Source: Lachnospiraceae bacterium (lineage in GTDB: Bacteria; Bacillota; Clostridia; Lachnospirales; Lachnospiraceae). From it: DNA of 64,000 nt. Location: NCBI GenBank assembly GCA_022793195.1, contig JAAWCJ010000030.1:1-64000 (forward strand). Direction: 5' to 3'. The translations under genes and the position numbers were made by a program. Shown in pieces: positions 34,173-42,789 of the stretch. The notes beneath the pieces are model-generated. The model did not search any database, had not been told where the DNA came from, and saw nothing but the letters and a program-made list of their open reading frames with translations. Positions within the stretch are counted from its first letter, which is position 1. Each line of letters begins with the position of its first letter.

Positions 34173-35153
34173 ATGGAAATCTGTTTGCAAGTGTTATTTT
34201 TGGCCATTGGATTCGTACTCCTGATTAAAGGCGCAGATTTGTTTGTGGACGGCGCCGCCGGGTTGGCAGAAAAATTAAAAATACCCCAGCTGATCATCGG
34301 GCTTACAGTGGTAGCCATGGGAACCAGTATGCCGGAAGCGGCAGTCAGTATCTCTGCCGCCGTCAAAGGAAACGCGGACATCACCATCGGAAACATTTTG
34401 GGAAGTAATATCCTGAACATTCTGATCATCCTGGGGCTTTCTGCTACAATTACCCCGCTGGCAGTCAAACCCTCGACAATCCGATATGAGCTTCCTTTCC
34501 TAATCTGCACTACTGCTATTCTTTTTATACAGGGCCTGGACGGCGCTGTCAGCTTTGCAGACGGGATTCTTCAGCTTCTTCTGTTTGCTGCATATCTTGC
34601 CTGCCTGCTTCTGACAACAGTGAAACGGCCTTCTATGCCAGAGGTTGCCCTGTCTGCCAAAGACTGTGAAAGCAGCATGGTTCCATCCGGCCACAGCGTA
34701 AATCTCCTGAACCAAAGTCCATGGCGTCTGCTCTTTTTTACTGCCGCGGGCCTTGTCATTATCATAGCAGGAAGCACCATGACCGTAGAGTCAGCCTCTG
34801 CCATCGCCCGGATTTTGGGAATCAGCGAGCGGGTCATCGGACTCACCGTCGTGGCCCTCGGGACATCATTGCCGGAACTATTTACTTCTGTGACTGCCGC
34901 CAGAAAAGGAAATGCAGATATTGCCATGGGAAATATTGTAGGCAGCAATATTTTCAATCTCCTTTTTGTCATCGGAGTATCGTCTGTGATATCCCCTGTG
35001 CCATATTCCGCTTCCTTCCGCTTCGACCACATTATATCCGGGGTGGCGGCCCTTTTTCTTCTGGCCTGTTGCACAAAAAAACAACGCCTTTCGCGCTGGC
35101 ACGGAATTCTTATGCTCTTTGGATATGCAGCCTATTTTATATACCTTTTATAA
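34173..35153 (+). CDS. CaCA-family cation antiporter (YrbG-like)
   Basis: A 326-residue membrane protein made of two inverted halves, each with the alpha-repeat of Na+/Ca2+ exchangers: GTSMPEAAVSISAAVKGNADITIGNILGSNI near residue 50 and GTSLPELFTSVTAARKGNADIAMGNIVGSNIFN near residue 230. AAGGAGG precedes the ATG. Control by a predicted Mn2+ riboswitch suggests that this member exports manganese, or calcium together with manganese, rather than acting in simple calcium balance. Confidence 0.92.
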   Translation: MEICLQVLFLAIGFVLLIKGADLFVDGAAGLAEKLKIPQLIIGLTVVAMGTSMPEAAVSISAAVKGNADITIGNILGSNILNILIILGLSATITPLAVKPSTIRYELPFLICTTAILFIQGLDGAVSFADGILQLLLFAAYLACLLLTTVKRPSMPEVALSAKDCESSMVPSGHSVNLLNQSPWRLLFFTAAGLVIIIAGSTMTVESASAIARILGISERVIGLTVVALGTSLPELFTSVTAARKGNADIAMGNIVGSNIFNLLFVIGVSSVISPVPYSASFRFDHIISGVAALFLLACCTKKQRLSRWHGILMLFGYAAYFIYLL

Positions 35154-35214
35154 CGGCCGAATGGCCATAATAGGGTACCCGGAGGGTATATCTTTTATAA
35201 TGGCCAAATGGCCA
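35145..35214 (+). repeat. Pair of 23-base direct repeats before the Na/Pi gene
   Basis: Two copies of a 23-base sequence (35145-35167 and 35192-35214) beginning CTTTTATAA and ending GGCCA differ at two positions and start 47 bases apart. Each ends in a short palindrome of the form TGGCCA-AA-TGGCCA. They lie between the antiporter and the Na/Pi cotransporter genes and could be operators or a small duplication. Confidence 0.6.
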
Positions 35215-35251
35215 CGTGTGCCCTATACTTTTACAGAGAAGGAGAACTTAA

Positions 35252-36877
35252 ATGACTTTTTCAGAATTATCTGCGTTTCTTGTCAAACTGCTTGCCGGAA
35301 CAGGAGTCTTTCTGGTGGGAGTGTACCTGTTAACCTCCAATATTGAACAGCTGGCCACAGAAAAAATCAAAAGCCTATTTGAAAAGACTGCCGGTAAAAA
35401 GCTGGTCAATGTAGGCATAGGCGGCGCTACTACGGCCATCATCCAAAGTTCCGGCGTCACCACTGTTCTCATTGTCGGATTTGTCAATGTGGGAATTATC
35501 AATTTGTATCAGGCGACAGCCATGATCATGGGCGCCAACATCGGCACCACCATTACTGCCCAGATCGCCGCACTCAGTGCCTTTCCCATTACCACTTATA
35601 TTCAGGTTTCCATCTTCATCGGTATTATGATTCATATGGTCTGCAAAAGTGATAATGTCCGAAAAACAGGACTGATTCTTGCCGGACTCGGCCTTATTTT
35701 CGTTGGACTCTCCCTGATGTCCGATTCCATGAAAGCAAACCGTGATATGATACAGGGGATATTTGAAACCGTGACAAACCCTCTTCTGCTGTTTGCCATC
35801 GGTATCTTCCTCACCGCCCTGGTTCAGTCAAGCTCCGCCACCACCTCCGTCATCATCGCCATGTCTGTGGCCGGACTCACCATCGGCAAAGGCGGCAATG
35901 AAGTATTGTACATTATTCTCGGTACAAATATCGGTTCCTGTGTCACTGCCCTCATGTCCTCCCTGGGCGCCGGGACAAATGCAAGGCGGGCCAGCCTGAT
36001 TCACCTGATGTTCAATACCTTTGGTTCCGCCATTTTTTTCCTTCTTTTGGCTTGCATGCCCTCTTTCATGGCGCTGACTTTTGGAAAATGGTTTGACTCC
36101 GTCGCCACGCAAATCGCCATGTTCCATACTTTTTTCAACGTGGCCTGTACCGTACTTTTCCTGCCTTTTTCCAGCGTGTTTGTAAAGTTGTCGGAAAAAC
36201 TGATCAAAGAAAAAACCTCCGGTAAAGAGCCGGAAACTTTTCTGGACGAGCGAATACTTTCTTCCGCTTCCCTCGCCATATCCCAGTTGGAAAAAGAGCT
36301 GGTTGTTTTGTCCGATACTGCCATGGGGGCATTCCGAACTGCTTACCGGTCTTTCATAAAGAAAGACAACACCTTGATCGCCCCCACCCAGGAGCAAATC
36401 AGCCGGGCAAACAATATCTCCTGCTCCATTGTCAATTATCTGATTCGCCTGTCTGCCAAAAGTAAGCTGGCCGACGAGCGGAGCATCTCAAATATATATA
36501 ACAATGTCGGCGACATTATGAGGATTGCAGAGATTGCGGACAACTTTACCAAATACACTCAGACCTCCATCGAAAAGAAGCTGGAATTCTCTGATACTGT
36601 GAAAGAGGAAATTGGCTCCATGGTACAGCGTGTTGAAACCCTGTATGGCCTGACCAGACAGATGATCCGTAATAAGGATGCCGGGCTGCTCCCGCAGATC
36701 GCAAAGACAGAAGACGAGATCGACGCTTTCCGCAAGCGGCTCATCGACAACCACATTGAACGGTTAAATTCCGGTCAGTGCCGCCCTGAATCCAGCGGTG
36801 TCTTTATCAATCTGGTATCCAACTTAGAAAGGCTTGGCGACCATCTGACTTATATCACCGAAGGCGTCTCCCGTTAA
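35252..36877 (+). CDS. Na+/phosphate cotransporter with PhoU-like domain
   Basis: A 541-residue protein. The N-terminal 310 residues form the NptA/YjbB transporter with the two QSSG/QSSS repeats (TTAIIQSSGVTTVLIVGF and TALVQSSSATTSVIIAMS) and GANIGTT/GTNIGS. The C-terminal 220 residues are a PhoU-like helical bundle (SNLERLGDHLTYITEG). It should move phosphate with sodium, in or out. GAGAAGGAG precedes the ATG. Confidence 0.9.
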   Translation: MTFSELSAFLVKLLAGTGVFLVGVYLLTSNIEQLATEKIKSLFEKTAGKKLVNVGIGGATTAIIQSSGVTTVLIVGFVNVGIINLYQATAMIMGANIGTTITAQIAALSAFPITTYIQVSIFIGIMIHMVCKSDNVRKTGLILAGLGLIFVGLSLMSDSMKANRDMIQGIFETVTNPLLLFAIGIFLTALVQSSSATTSVIIAMSVAGLTIGKGGNEVLYIILGTNIGSCVTALMSSLGAGTNARRASLIHLMFNTFGSAIFFLLLACMPSFMALTFGKWFDSVATQIAMFHTFFNVACTVLFLPFSSVFVKLSEKLIKEKTSGKEPETFLDERILSSASLAISQLEKELVVLSDTAMGAFRTAYRSFIKKDNTLIAPTQEQISRANNISCSIVNYLIRLSAKSKLADERSISNIYNNVGDIMRIAEIADNFTKYTQTSIEKKLEFSDTVKEEIGSMVQRVETLYGLTRQMIRNKDAGLLPQIAKTEDEIDAFRKRLIDNHIERLNSGQCRPESSGVFINLVSNLERLGDHLTYITEGVSR

Positions 36878-36882
36878 TAAAG

Positions 36883-37350
36883 TCAATCCGAACATTTTTC
36901 TGCGTCGATGGCCAGCACAAACATCAGGGCGCATAGTGCGTCCTGGGGGCGCGCCACGTCAATGACATAAGTATCCGTCCAGTTGAAAACCTGTTTTGAA
37001 ATTTCTGCCACCAAAAAACCGTCGGCGCCAAGGACTGAATATTCCCATTCCAGGAAATTCCCTTCGATGTGCCATCCGTTGCAGTCAATATTATATTTAG
37101 GCCTGAATAAAGTAAGCTCTTTGCTGATACAGCCCACATAACGATCTCCAATGTATAATTCAAATTTCGGAAGAAATGTCAAAACCTTTTCTTTTACCGT
37201 CCCTATCTCATACCCTTCTGCATTGAAGATCTTGAGGCAGTGCCCCCAGGACAACTGACCCTTTACCACATACAGGACATTTCCGTTTTCATCATAAATA
37301 TCATAACTGTCAAACCATGAAAAAAAACGTTGTTTAAAAATCATTCTCAT
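36883..37350 (-). CDS. LURP-one-related (YxjI-like) protein
   Basis: A 155-residue beta-rich protein with the LURP-one/Tubby-like pattern: KQRFFSWFDSYDIYDENGNVLYVVKGQLSWGHCLKIF, then VGCISKELTLFRPKYNID and GDFMEWEY-like GNFLEWEY, ending in a predicted helix. Members may bind lipid headgroups; their role is unknown. AGGAGG precedes the ATG. It ends 5 bases from the convergent Na/Pi gene and follows a leucine-rich-repeat gene on the same strand. Confidence 0.8.
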   Translation of the reverse strand: MRMIFKQRFFSWFDSYDIYDENGNVLYVVKGQLSWGHCLKIFNAEGYEIGTVKEKVLTFLPKFELYIGDRYVGCISKELTLFRPKYNIDCNGWHIEGNFLEWEYSVLGADGFLVAEISKQVFNWTDTYVIDVARPQDALCALMFVLAIDAEKCSD

Positions 37351-37395
37351 CTTGAACTTTCCTCCTTGTATAAATTCAGGTGCGGGAATTCTATA

Positions 37396-38613
37396 TCAAA
37401 ATTCAAATACTTTTTTCTGTCGCCCGCTTCCCTGTTTCCGGTGGCGGTAATCCATCAGGCAGCTTAAAATTTCCGTCCTCCCCATGCGGCCGGCCATCTC
37501 CATAAGAACATCCAGGGAAGCCCTGGGGCTTTCCCAAAACCCTGCCCCATTTTCCCCTCCGGCTTTCCCGTTTTGCTGCACATTCTCTTCCTCCCCGAGA
37601 ACATTTTCCCCCATGGAGGCCATATAAAAATCCCCGGCCCCATCAGCCACCACTTTCCTGTTTCCGTCGTTTCCCTGACTTCTTTTTTCTGTTTCTGCTG
37701 TCCCGTCAAAGCCTCCGGACTCACAGATGAGGCGGACAGATTCCAAATCATCCCGTTTTAAAAAATATTCCCCAGCCTCTCTGACATGGGCACTGAACCA
37801 TTCCAGGTACTCTTTTTTTGCTTCCCCTGAAAGGCCGTTGGGATATTTTATCCGGCAATAAGCCAGCTGTGTCAATACCTCCGGTGGTTCCTGACTTTCC
37901 GCCAGCCGGAAAAGTTCGTCATATTCCCTGTACCAGACTTTCCCGTCCCGGAAACACTGGCGGTAACGGTAGCCTGTCCCCTGGAAATGCAGTTCCAGTA
38001 TCCTGGCAGGAATATTCTCCACCGACGTTTCATAATATTCCGGCACCACAAACTCTTCTTTTTTTCCCGGGCTTTTTATTGTTAATTTTATGGCATAGCG
38101 AAGCTCCGAAAGCATCTGGTACAAGCTGTTTTTTCCTGAACCATCTTCTATGACCTCCAGCCGTCTCACCGCCCCACAGCCCATAAAAGCGCCGCTTCCA
38201 ATCCTCTGGAGGGAATCCGTAAAGGCCACTTCCTCCAGTTTCCCACAGCCGTAAAAAGCATAGTCCCCAATGGCTGTCACTGTGGCTGGCAGCCGGATTG
38301 CCTGAAGGCGGTTTCCAGCCACAGGCTCCTCCTGCGTTTTCTGCCTCTCCGCTTGACTGCCCTCTGCCGTCATCCATATACCGGCGCTGCCGTTTTGTAC
38401 CGGAACGCCCCATTCCGTCACAAGCCTCTGCCGTTCATCTGCATTTATCCGAAACCTGCGGGGAACCTCCGCAGCAGAAAAAGCATACGGACCGATTTCC
38501 GTCACCGGAATCCCCTCGATGTCCTCCGGTATCTGCAGGCAGCTTTCCTCCCCCCAAGCTTTGATGATTCGGATCCCGTCTGATATTTTTATGTAATCCC
38601 ATATGATTCTCAT
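37396..38613 (-). CDS. BspA-type leucine-rich-repeat protein
   Basis: A 405-residue protein without a signal peptide. It has LRR_5 units near residues 25-50 (LQIPEDIEGIPVTEIGPYAFSA) and 105-150 (IRLPATVTAIGDYAFYGCGKLEEVAF, LQRIGSGAFMGCGAV). An uncharacterised helical C-terminal half is rich in acidic and glycine residues near 300-350. The lack of a signal suggests a cytoplasmic scaffold rather than a surface adhesin. AGGAGG precedes the ATG. Confidence 0.75.
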   Translation of the reverse strand: MRIIWDYIKISDGIRIIKAWGEESCLQIPEDIEGIPVTEIGPYAFSAAEVPRRFRINADERQRLVTEWGVPVQNGSAGIWMTAEGSQAERQKTQEEPVAGNRLQAIRLPATVTAIGDYAFYGCGKLEEVAFTDSLQRIGSGAFMGCGAVRRLEVIEDGSGKNSLYQMLSELRYAIKLTIKSPGKKEEFVVPEYYETSVENIPARILELHFQGTGYRYRQCFRDGKVWYREYDELFRLAESQEPPEVLTQLAYCRIKYPNGLSGEAKKEYLEWFSAHVREAGEYFLKRDDLESVRLICESGGFDGTAETEKRSQGNDGNRKVVADGAGDFYMASMGENVLGEEENVQQNGKAGGENGAGFWESPRASLDVLMEMAGRMGRTEILSCLMDYRHRKQGSGRQKKVFEF

Positions 38614-38630
38614 ATTGATTCCTCCTGGTC

Positions 38631-38940
38631 TTTGGTACAGGGATCCCTTTATCTTAAAAGGGACTGTTGCAAAATATCAGGATTAATATGTACCCGGCCT
38701 CCTTTCCTGTCTTCGTGTTTGTCCGATAGGCAGATTTTGCAGGTTTTGTGAGGCTAGCGGCGCCAGCCCCGCTGACCGGTTCTATGGAAGCGGAGGCTGG
38801 TGGCAATAGGCGGCGAAGCAAAACCCAAAAATCAACGTGGACAAAGCGAAAACAGGAAGGGAGGCCGGGCACATATAAATATCAGGATGGTTCATATTTT
38901 GCAACACCCCCTTTATAAATAAAGGAACCCCTGTGCCAAA
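38631..38940. repeat. Long intergenic hairpin element, family 1, copy 2
   Basis: A 310-bp element with long imperfect inverted arms: TTTGGTACAGGGATCCCTTT at 38631 onward pairs with the reverse complement ending at 38940, and CCGGCCTCC with GGAGGCCGG further in. The core, including CAGATTTTGCAGGTTTTGTG and the complementary AAAACCCAAAAATCAACGTG, matches copy 1 (15454-15769) in reverse orientation. The arms do not match copy 1 in sequence but are self-complementary. It separates mntP from the leucine-rich-repeat gene. Confidence 0.8.
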
Positions 38941-38953
38941 GGGCTTCTATATC

Positions 38954-39511
38954 CTAAAATATCCCCAAATGCTCCAGCAATATTTTTACCCCCATTACAA
39001 TCAGAATAATCCCTCCGGCCAGCTCTGCTTTCGCCTTGTATTTACTTCCAAAAGCATTACCCACACATACTCCGACAGCCGACAGTACAAAGGTAGTCGC
39101 TCCGATTAACAGTACGGCGGGAACGATGTCCACTTTTAAAAAAGCAAACGTGACGCCCACCGCCAGAGCGTCAATGCTGGTGGCCACCGCCAAAAGCAGC
39201 ATGGTTTTCACGTCAAAAGAACAATCTCCCTCCGCCTCCCCGGAGAAAGATTCTTTGACCATATTTGCCCCAATGGCCCCCAGAAGAATAAAGGCAATCC
39301 AGTGGTCAATGCTGGTGATTTTATCCTGGAATCCTGTTCCCAGGAAATAGCCTGCCAGCGGCATCAGCATCTGAAACCCTCCGAAATAGACCCCAGCCAG
39401 CCATGCATTCCTCCAACACATCTTTTTCATAGCCAGCCCTTTACAGACAGATACGGCAAATGCATCCATGGACAGCCCCACTGCGATAAAAAATAATTCC
39501 CAAACAGCCAT
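38954..39511 (-). CDS. mntP: MntP, manganese efflux pump
   Basis: A protein of about 185 residues with six transmembrane helices. Both halves carry the MntP aspartate motif: [19 protein letters not shown] near residue 12 and [18 protein letters not shown] near residue 110. The start at 39511 has GGGGAAGAGGG upstream; the frame to 39553 lacks a ribosome site. A predicted Mn2+ riboswitch and terminator lie upstream, matching the known control of mntP. Confidence 0.94.
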   Translation of the reverse strand: MAVWELFFIAVGLSMDAFAVSVCKGLAMKKMCWRNAWLAGVYFGGFQMLMPLAGYFLGTGFQDKITSIDHWIAFILLGAIGANMVKESFSGEAEGDCSFDVKTMLLLAVATSIDALAVGVTFAFLKVDIVPAVLLIGATTFVLSAVGVCVGNAFGSKYKAKAELAGGIILIVMGVKILLEHLGIF

Positions 39512-39682
39512 GCCCTCTTCCCCTTTCGTTTGTTCTGCCACTTGCTTTATCATATGTGAAGATATGAACTTATAATACCGCCGTCAAAGATGGCTGTCGT
39601 CAAGTCGCAGTATCACGAATCTTTGTGCAATTTGACGGCAACCAATCTGAAAGGCGGCTTCCCGCACCTGAATCCTATACGA

Positions 39683-39723
39683 TAAAAAAGACCTGTCTGC
39701 ACACAGCCTGTACAGACAAGTCT
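39683..39723 (-). terminator. Riboswitch expression-platform terminator of mntP
   Basis: On the minus strand AGACTTGTCTGTAC pairs with GTGCAGACAGGTCT around the loop AGGCTGT, followed by TTTTTTAT (39688-39683). It lies between the aptamer and mntP. Confidence 0.85.
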
Positions 39724-39735
39724 CATCATTTAAAA

Positions 39736-39815
39736 CAAAGCCAGATCCCGCAATATCCCACGAATCAGTATGTTGACTTCGCTACGCCATAAAGCGCCAA
39801 CTACTCCCTCATCTT
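39736..39815 (-). ncRNA. yybP-ykoY (Mn2+) riboswitch upstream of mntP
   Basis: Read on the minus strand, the leader has GAGGGAGTAG at the 5' side, GTCAACATACTG in the middle, a GGGAT-containing stem, and CTGGCTTTGTTTT at the 3' side. This is the same set of elements as in the riboswitch at 34011-34087. It is followed by a terminator and by mntP, the classic target of this manganese-sensing class. Its promoter is at 39822-39851. Confidence 0.82.
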
Positions 39816-39821
39816 CCGTAT

Positions 39822-39851
39822 ATTATAGCGGTAAGGGGCAAAGATTGTCAA
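39822..39851 (-). promoter_or_regulatory. Promoter of the mntP riboswitch transcript
   Basis: TTGACA (39851-39846) and TATAAT (39827-39822) are spaced by 18 bases on the minus strand. Both hexamers are perfect. Confidence 0.8.
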
Positions 39852-39875
39852 CTAAAAAAATCGTAACTGCGTCAG

Positions 39876-39904
39876 TTGCCAATCCTTCTCTCATCTGCTA
39901 TGAT
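39876..39904 (+). promoter_or_regulatory. Promoter of aroE
   Basis: TTGCCA (39876-39881) and TATGAT (39899-39904) are 17 bases apart. AACTG-CGT-CAGTT lies across the upstream edge of the -35 and may be an operator. Confidence 0.6.
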
Positions 39905-39943
39905 TAAGTGGCAGAAACGTATCGACTTTGTATGTTGTTGCCA

Positions 39944-40003
39944 GATTGCACGGAAAAATTCGTGTACTGTGCCTTGACAGGGAACGAATCTTTCCGTGCA
40001 ATC
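39944..40003 (+). repeat. Strong hairpin in the aroE leader
   Basis: The 20-base arms at 39944-39963 and 39984-40003 (GATTGCACGGAAAAATTCGT and its complement, one mismatch) enclose a 20-base loop. No T-run follows. The right arm (ACGAATCTTT...GTGCAAT) resembles a sequence at 39616-39635 downstream of the mntP terminator, so it may be an interspersed palindrome. It ends 11 bases before the aroE ribosome site. Confidence 0.7.
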
Positions 40004-40029
40004 GACAACAGCATGAGAAAGGAATGTCT

Positions 40030-40806
40030 ATGGAATACGGTTTAATCGGTGAAAAGCTGGGACACAGCTACTCTAAACTGATACATGAAAAATTGGCAGA
40101 TTATACTTATGACCTCTGCCCTTTGTCCAGGGAGGAATTCCCCCTTTTTATGGAAAAACGGGATTTTAAAGCCATCAACGTGACAATCCCTTACAAAAAA
40201 GACGTGATTCCTTATCTGGATGATCTGGATGAAAACGCCTCCTCCATCGGGGCCGTCAATACCATTGTAAATAAAAACGGACAGTTAATTGGCCACAATA
40301 CCGACTTTTCCGGTTTTGCATATATGATGGAGGCAAACCATATCTGCGCTGCCGGGAAAAAAGTCCTCGTTTTAGGCACCGGGGGAGCTTCCGCCGCTAT
40401 TCTGGCTGTCCTGAAAAAACAAGGCGCTACCTCCATTGTGTCTGTCAGCCGTACGGGAAAAGGAGAAGCCGTCACTTATGAGGAATGTCTCTCCCGCCAC
40501 ACTGATGCGGCGCTGATTGTCAATACCACCCCCGTGGGTATGTACCCCTCCGTAGAAGCTTCTCCTCTGGATCTCTCTCCCTTCACCTCCTGTGAAGCTG
40601 TGCTGGACGTGATTTATAATCCTGGGGAAACGAGGCTTACCGCTCAGGCAAAATCCCTTGGCATGAAAGGTGTCACCGGGCTTTCCATGCTGGTGGCCCA
40701 GGCAAAATACGCCTGCGAATTTTTTCTGGAAACCGCCATCTCCGACAGCGTAATCCCTGAGATTACAAAAGAGATTGCAGATTCCATGTACTCTACCGTC
40801 GATTGA
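40030..40806 (+). CDS. aroE: Shikimate dehydrogenase
   Basis: About 258 residues. The shikimate site is visible as YGLIGEKLGHSYSKLIHE and NVTIPYKKDVIPYLD (catalytic lysine and following aspartate), with AVNTIVNKNG and GHNTDFSGF. The NADP-binding Rossmann loop is VLGTGGASAAI, followed by NTTPVGM. It makes shikimate from 3-dehydroshikimate. The ATG at 40030 is chosen for AAGGA spacing. The last codons and stop fall inside the 16-base repeat TACCGTCGATTGACAA, so the C-terminus may have been altered by insertion. aroD follows 66 bases later. Confidence 0.93.
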   Translation: MEYGLIGEKLGHSYSKLIHEKLADYTYDLCPLSREEFPLFMEKRDFKAINVTIPYKKDVIPYLDDLDENASSIGAVNTIVNKNGQLIGHNTDFSGFAYMMEANHICAAGKKVLVLGTGGASAAILAVLKKQGATSIVSVSRTGKGEAVTYEECLSRHTDAALIVNTTPVGMYPSVEASPLDLSPFTSCEAVLDVIYNPGETRLTAQAKSLGMKGVTGLSMLVAQAKYACEFFLETAISDSVIPEITKEIADSMYSTVD

Positions 40807-40839
40807 CAAGGACATGCACTCTCTTGTCAACCGGCGGTA
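40794..40839 (+). repeat. 16-base repeat site C with inverted partner
   Basis: TACCGTCGATTGACAA (40794-40809) is followed after 14 bases by TTGTCAACCGGCGGTA (40824-40839), an inverted partner with 14 of 16 matches. The repeat contains the aroE stop codon. No T-run follows, so it is not an obvious terminator. Confidence 0.75.
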
Positions 40840-40872
40840 ACTTTTAAAACTATTGCAGCAGGAGGAAAGCAA

Positions 40873-41700
40873 ATGGCGTCACTGACCATAAAGGATAAAA
40901 CATTTGGAGAAGGAATCCCCAAGATTTGTATCCCCATAACGGGGCGGACCGAAAAAGAGATACAAGACGCGGCCGGCCGTATCGCTGGCCAGCCCCATGA
41001 CGTAGTAGAGTGGCGGGCTGATTATTATGAAAACATAACTGATGAAAAACTGCTTCTTTCTATATTAAAGCTGTTAAAAAACCTGCTTCCCCACTCCCTT
41101 CTCCTTTTTACTTTCCGTACAAAAAAGGAGGGGGGCGTTCATGAACTTTCGGAAGAAGATTATCTGAAAATATGCCGGACAGCGGCAAAAAGCGGCCTTA
41201 TAGATCTGCTGGATCTGGAGCTTTTTACCGGTTCTTACTATGCTGCTTCCCCGGAGGCCCAAGTGTCCGGTTCCGACGCTTCAAAGTCGGCCCCGGACAT
41301 TTTGAAAACCTCCCCTTTGAAATCTCTGATCTCCCTGGCCCATGAAAAAGGCTGCCACGTGATCCTTTCCAACCATGACTTCCATAAAACCCCAAAGCAG
41401 GATGAACTGCTTTACCGCCTGTCTCTGATGGACGCTATGGGCGCCGATATGGCCAAGCTGGCTGTCATGCCCCGCTGTGAAAACGACGTCCTTTCCCTTC
41501 TTGCAGTCACGCGGAAAGCTGCCGATTCCCTTCGCTGCCCGGTGATTACCATGTCCATGGGGAAACTGGGAGCCGTAAGCCGCATCAGTGGAAAACTGAC
41601 CGGTTCCTGTCTAACCTTCGGAACCGCCGGGGAAGCTTCCGCCCCCGGACAGCTTCCTGCCAGAATCCTGAAACAAATCCTGGAGACCCTCTCAGTATAG
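40873..41700 (+). CDS. aroD: Type I 3-dehydroquinate dehydratase
   Basis: A 275-residue class I enzyme. Visible active-site parts are EWRADYY near residue 46, the catalytic histidine in SNHDFHKTP, and the Schiff-base lysine in MAKLAVMP, with MSMGKLGAVSRISG near the C-terminus. A Ser/Ala-rich insert of about 25 residues near 125-150 is longer than usual. It forms 3-dehydroshikimate, the substrate of the preceding aroE. GCAGGAGGA precedes the ATG. Confidence 0.93.
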   Translation: MASLTIKDKTFGEGIPKICIPITGRTEKEIQDAAGRIAGQPHDVVEWRADYYENITDEKLLLSILKLLKNLLPHSLLLFTFRTKKEGGVHELSEEDYLKICRTAAKSGLIDLLDLELFTGSYYAASPEAQVSGSDASKSAPDILKTSPLKSLISLAHEKGCHVILSNHDFHKTPKQDELLYRLSLMDAMGADMAKLAVMPRCENDVLSLLAVTRKAADSLRCPVITMSMGKLGAVSRISGKLTGSCLTFGTAGEASAPGQLPARILKQILETLSV

Positions 41701-41814
41701 CGCCAAATAAAGACATCCTTTTGTACTTACAAAACTCCGGGAAATCTGATTTCACTTTTCATATAATCATTCTTATGATAAAATAGAAAAACGAAAAATG
41801 TCTCAGGAGGGTAT

Positions 41815-42732
41815 ATGTACGAAATTTTTGATGAATATTGCTGGACAAAAGAACAAAAAACCATCACCCGCGATAAACACAAAATCAAGGGGCTTGGTAA
41901 TTTTGCCCATTGGACACTGACGTCTTCCCTGCCGCCTGTCCCCATGCATTATCATTCCAACATGCTGGAAATGCACTGTATGATTAAAGGAACCCGTCAG
42001 AATCAAATTTCCAAAGATGGTAAGATCACCGACTACACCACCTCCAGCAACCAGGCATTCCTTACTTTTCCATTTGAAATCCATGGTACGGGAGAGACCC
42101 CCAGGTATCCTTGTGAGTTCTATTCCCTTCAGATTGATTTAACTGACCCCTACCATCTGTTTGGCCTGGACAAGCGATTTTCCTTCGGGCTGTATGAGCA
42201 GTTGACAAGCTTACGCCACCATCAGCTGGTTTTAGGCTCCACCCATATAGACGAACTTCGCAGCGCCTTCAATTTTGTTTCAGAAGGCACACCGGAATCC
42301 GCAATGGTGGCGGTTCAGTTCCTTACTTGTTTTTTATTCTGTCTCCGTTTTCTGACCTCTACGCAAAAAAATAAAACCATGGTCATTGACCCCCATATCA
42401 AAGCTTCCATGGACTACCTCAACAGCCATATGTCAGAGAAACTACAGCTTTCCGAACTGGCCGATATCGCCGGATATTCCCTCTCTTTTTTCAAAGTCAA
42501 GTTTAAAAAAGAAGTGGGAATCACCCCTGCGGAGTATATCAACCTTCAGAAATTTGAGGCAGCAAAAAAACTGCTGACTGAAACCAACCAGAGTATTACC
42601 GATATTGCATATTCCCTCGGATTTTCTTCCTCCGGCTATTTCAGCTCCGTTTTCCGTAAACTGGCCACCTGTACGCCCCAGGATTACCGAAGGACTTATA
42701 CGCCTCAGGCAAATCTTTTTAATAATAATTAG
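41815..42732 (+). CDS. AraC-family transcriptional regulator
   Basis: A 305-residue protein with an N-terminal cupin-like sensor domain (MHYHSNMLEMHCMIKGTRQNQ) and a C-terminal pair of helix-turn-helix motifs (LQLSELADIAGYSLSFFKVKFKKEVGITPAEYI, ITDIAYSLGFSSSGYFSSVFRK). AGGAGGG precedes the ATG. It converges on the catabolic operon to its right and is a likely activator of it, with a sugar or acid as effector. Confidence 0.9.
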   Translation: MYEIFDEYCWTKEQKTITRDKHKIKGLGNFAHWTLTSSLPPVPMHYHSNMLEMHCMIKGTRQNQISKDGKITDYTTSSNQAFLTFPFEIHGTGETPRYPCEFYSLQIDLTDPYHLFGLDKRFSFGLYEQLTSLRHHQLVLGSTHIDELRSAFNFVSEGTPESAMVAVQFLTCFLFCLRFLTSTQKNKTMVIDPHIKASMDYLNSHMSEKLQLSELADIAGYSLSFFKVKFKKEVGITPAEYINLQKFEAAKKLLTETNQSITDIAYSLGFSSSGYFSSVFRKLATCTPQDYRRTYTPQANLFNNN

Positions 42733-42762
42733 GCTGCCTGCAAAACGATCTTGCAGACAGCC
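42732..42762. terminator. Hairpin between convergent genes
   Basis: GGCTGCCTGCAA (42732-42743) pairs with TTGCAGACAGCC (42751-42762) with one mismatch, followed by CTTGCTTTT. It probably ends the araC-type transcript and may act in both directions. Confidence 0.7.
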
Positions 42763-42789
42763 CTTGCTTTTCCCTTACAAACCGGACTT

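Noticed and set aside
39944..40003. Terminator or attenuator in front of aroE
   Set aside because: There is no T-run after the hairpin; it is kept as a hairpin of unknown role.
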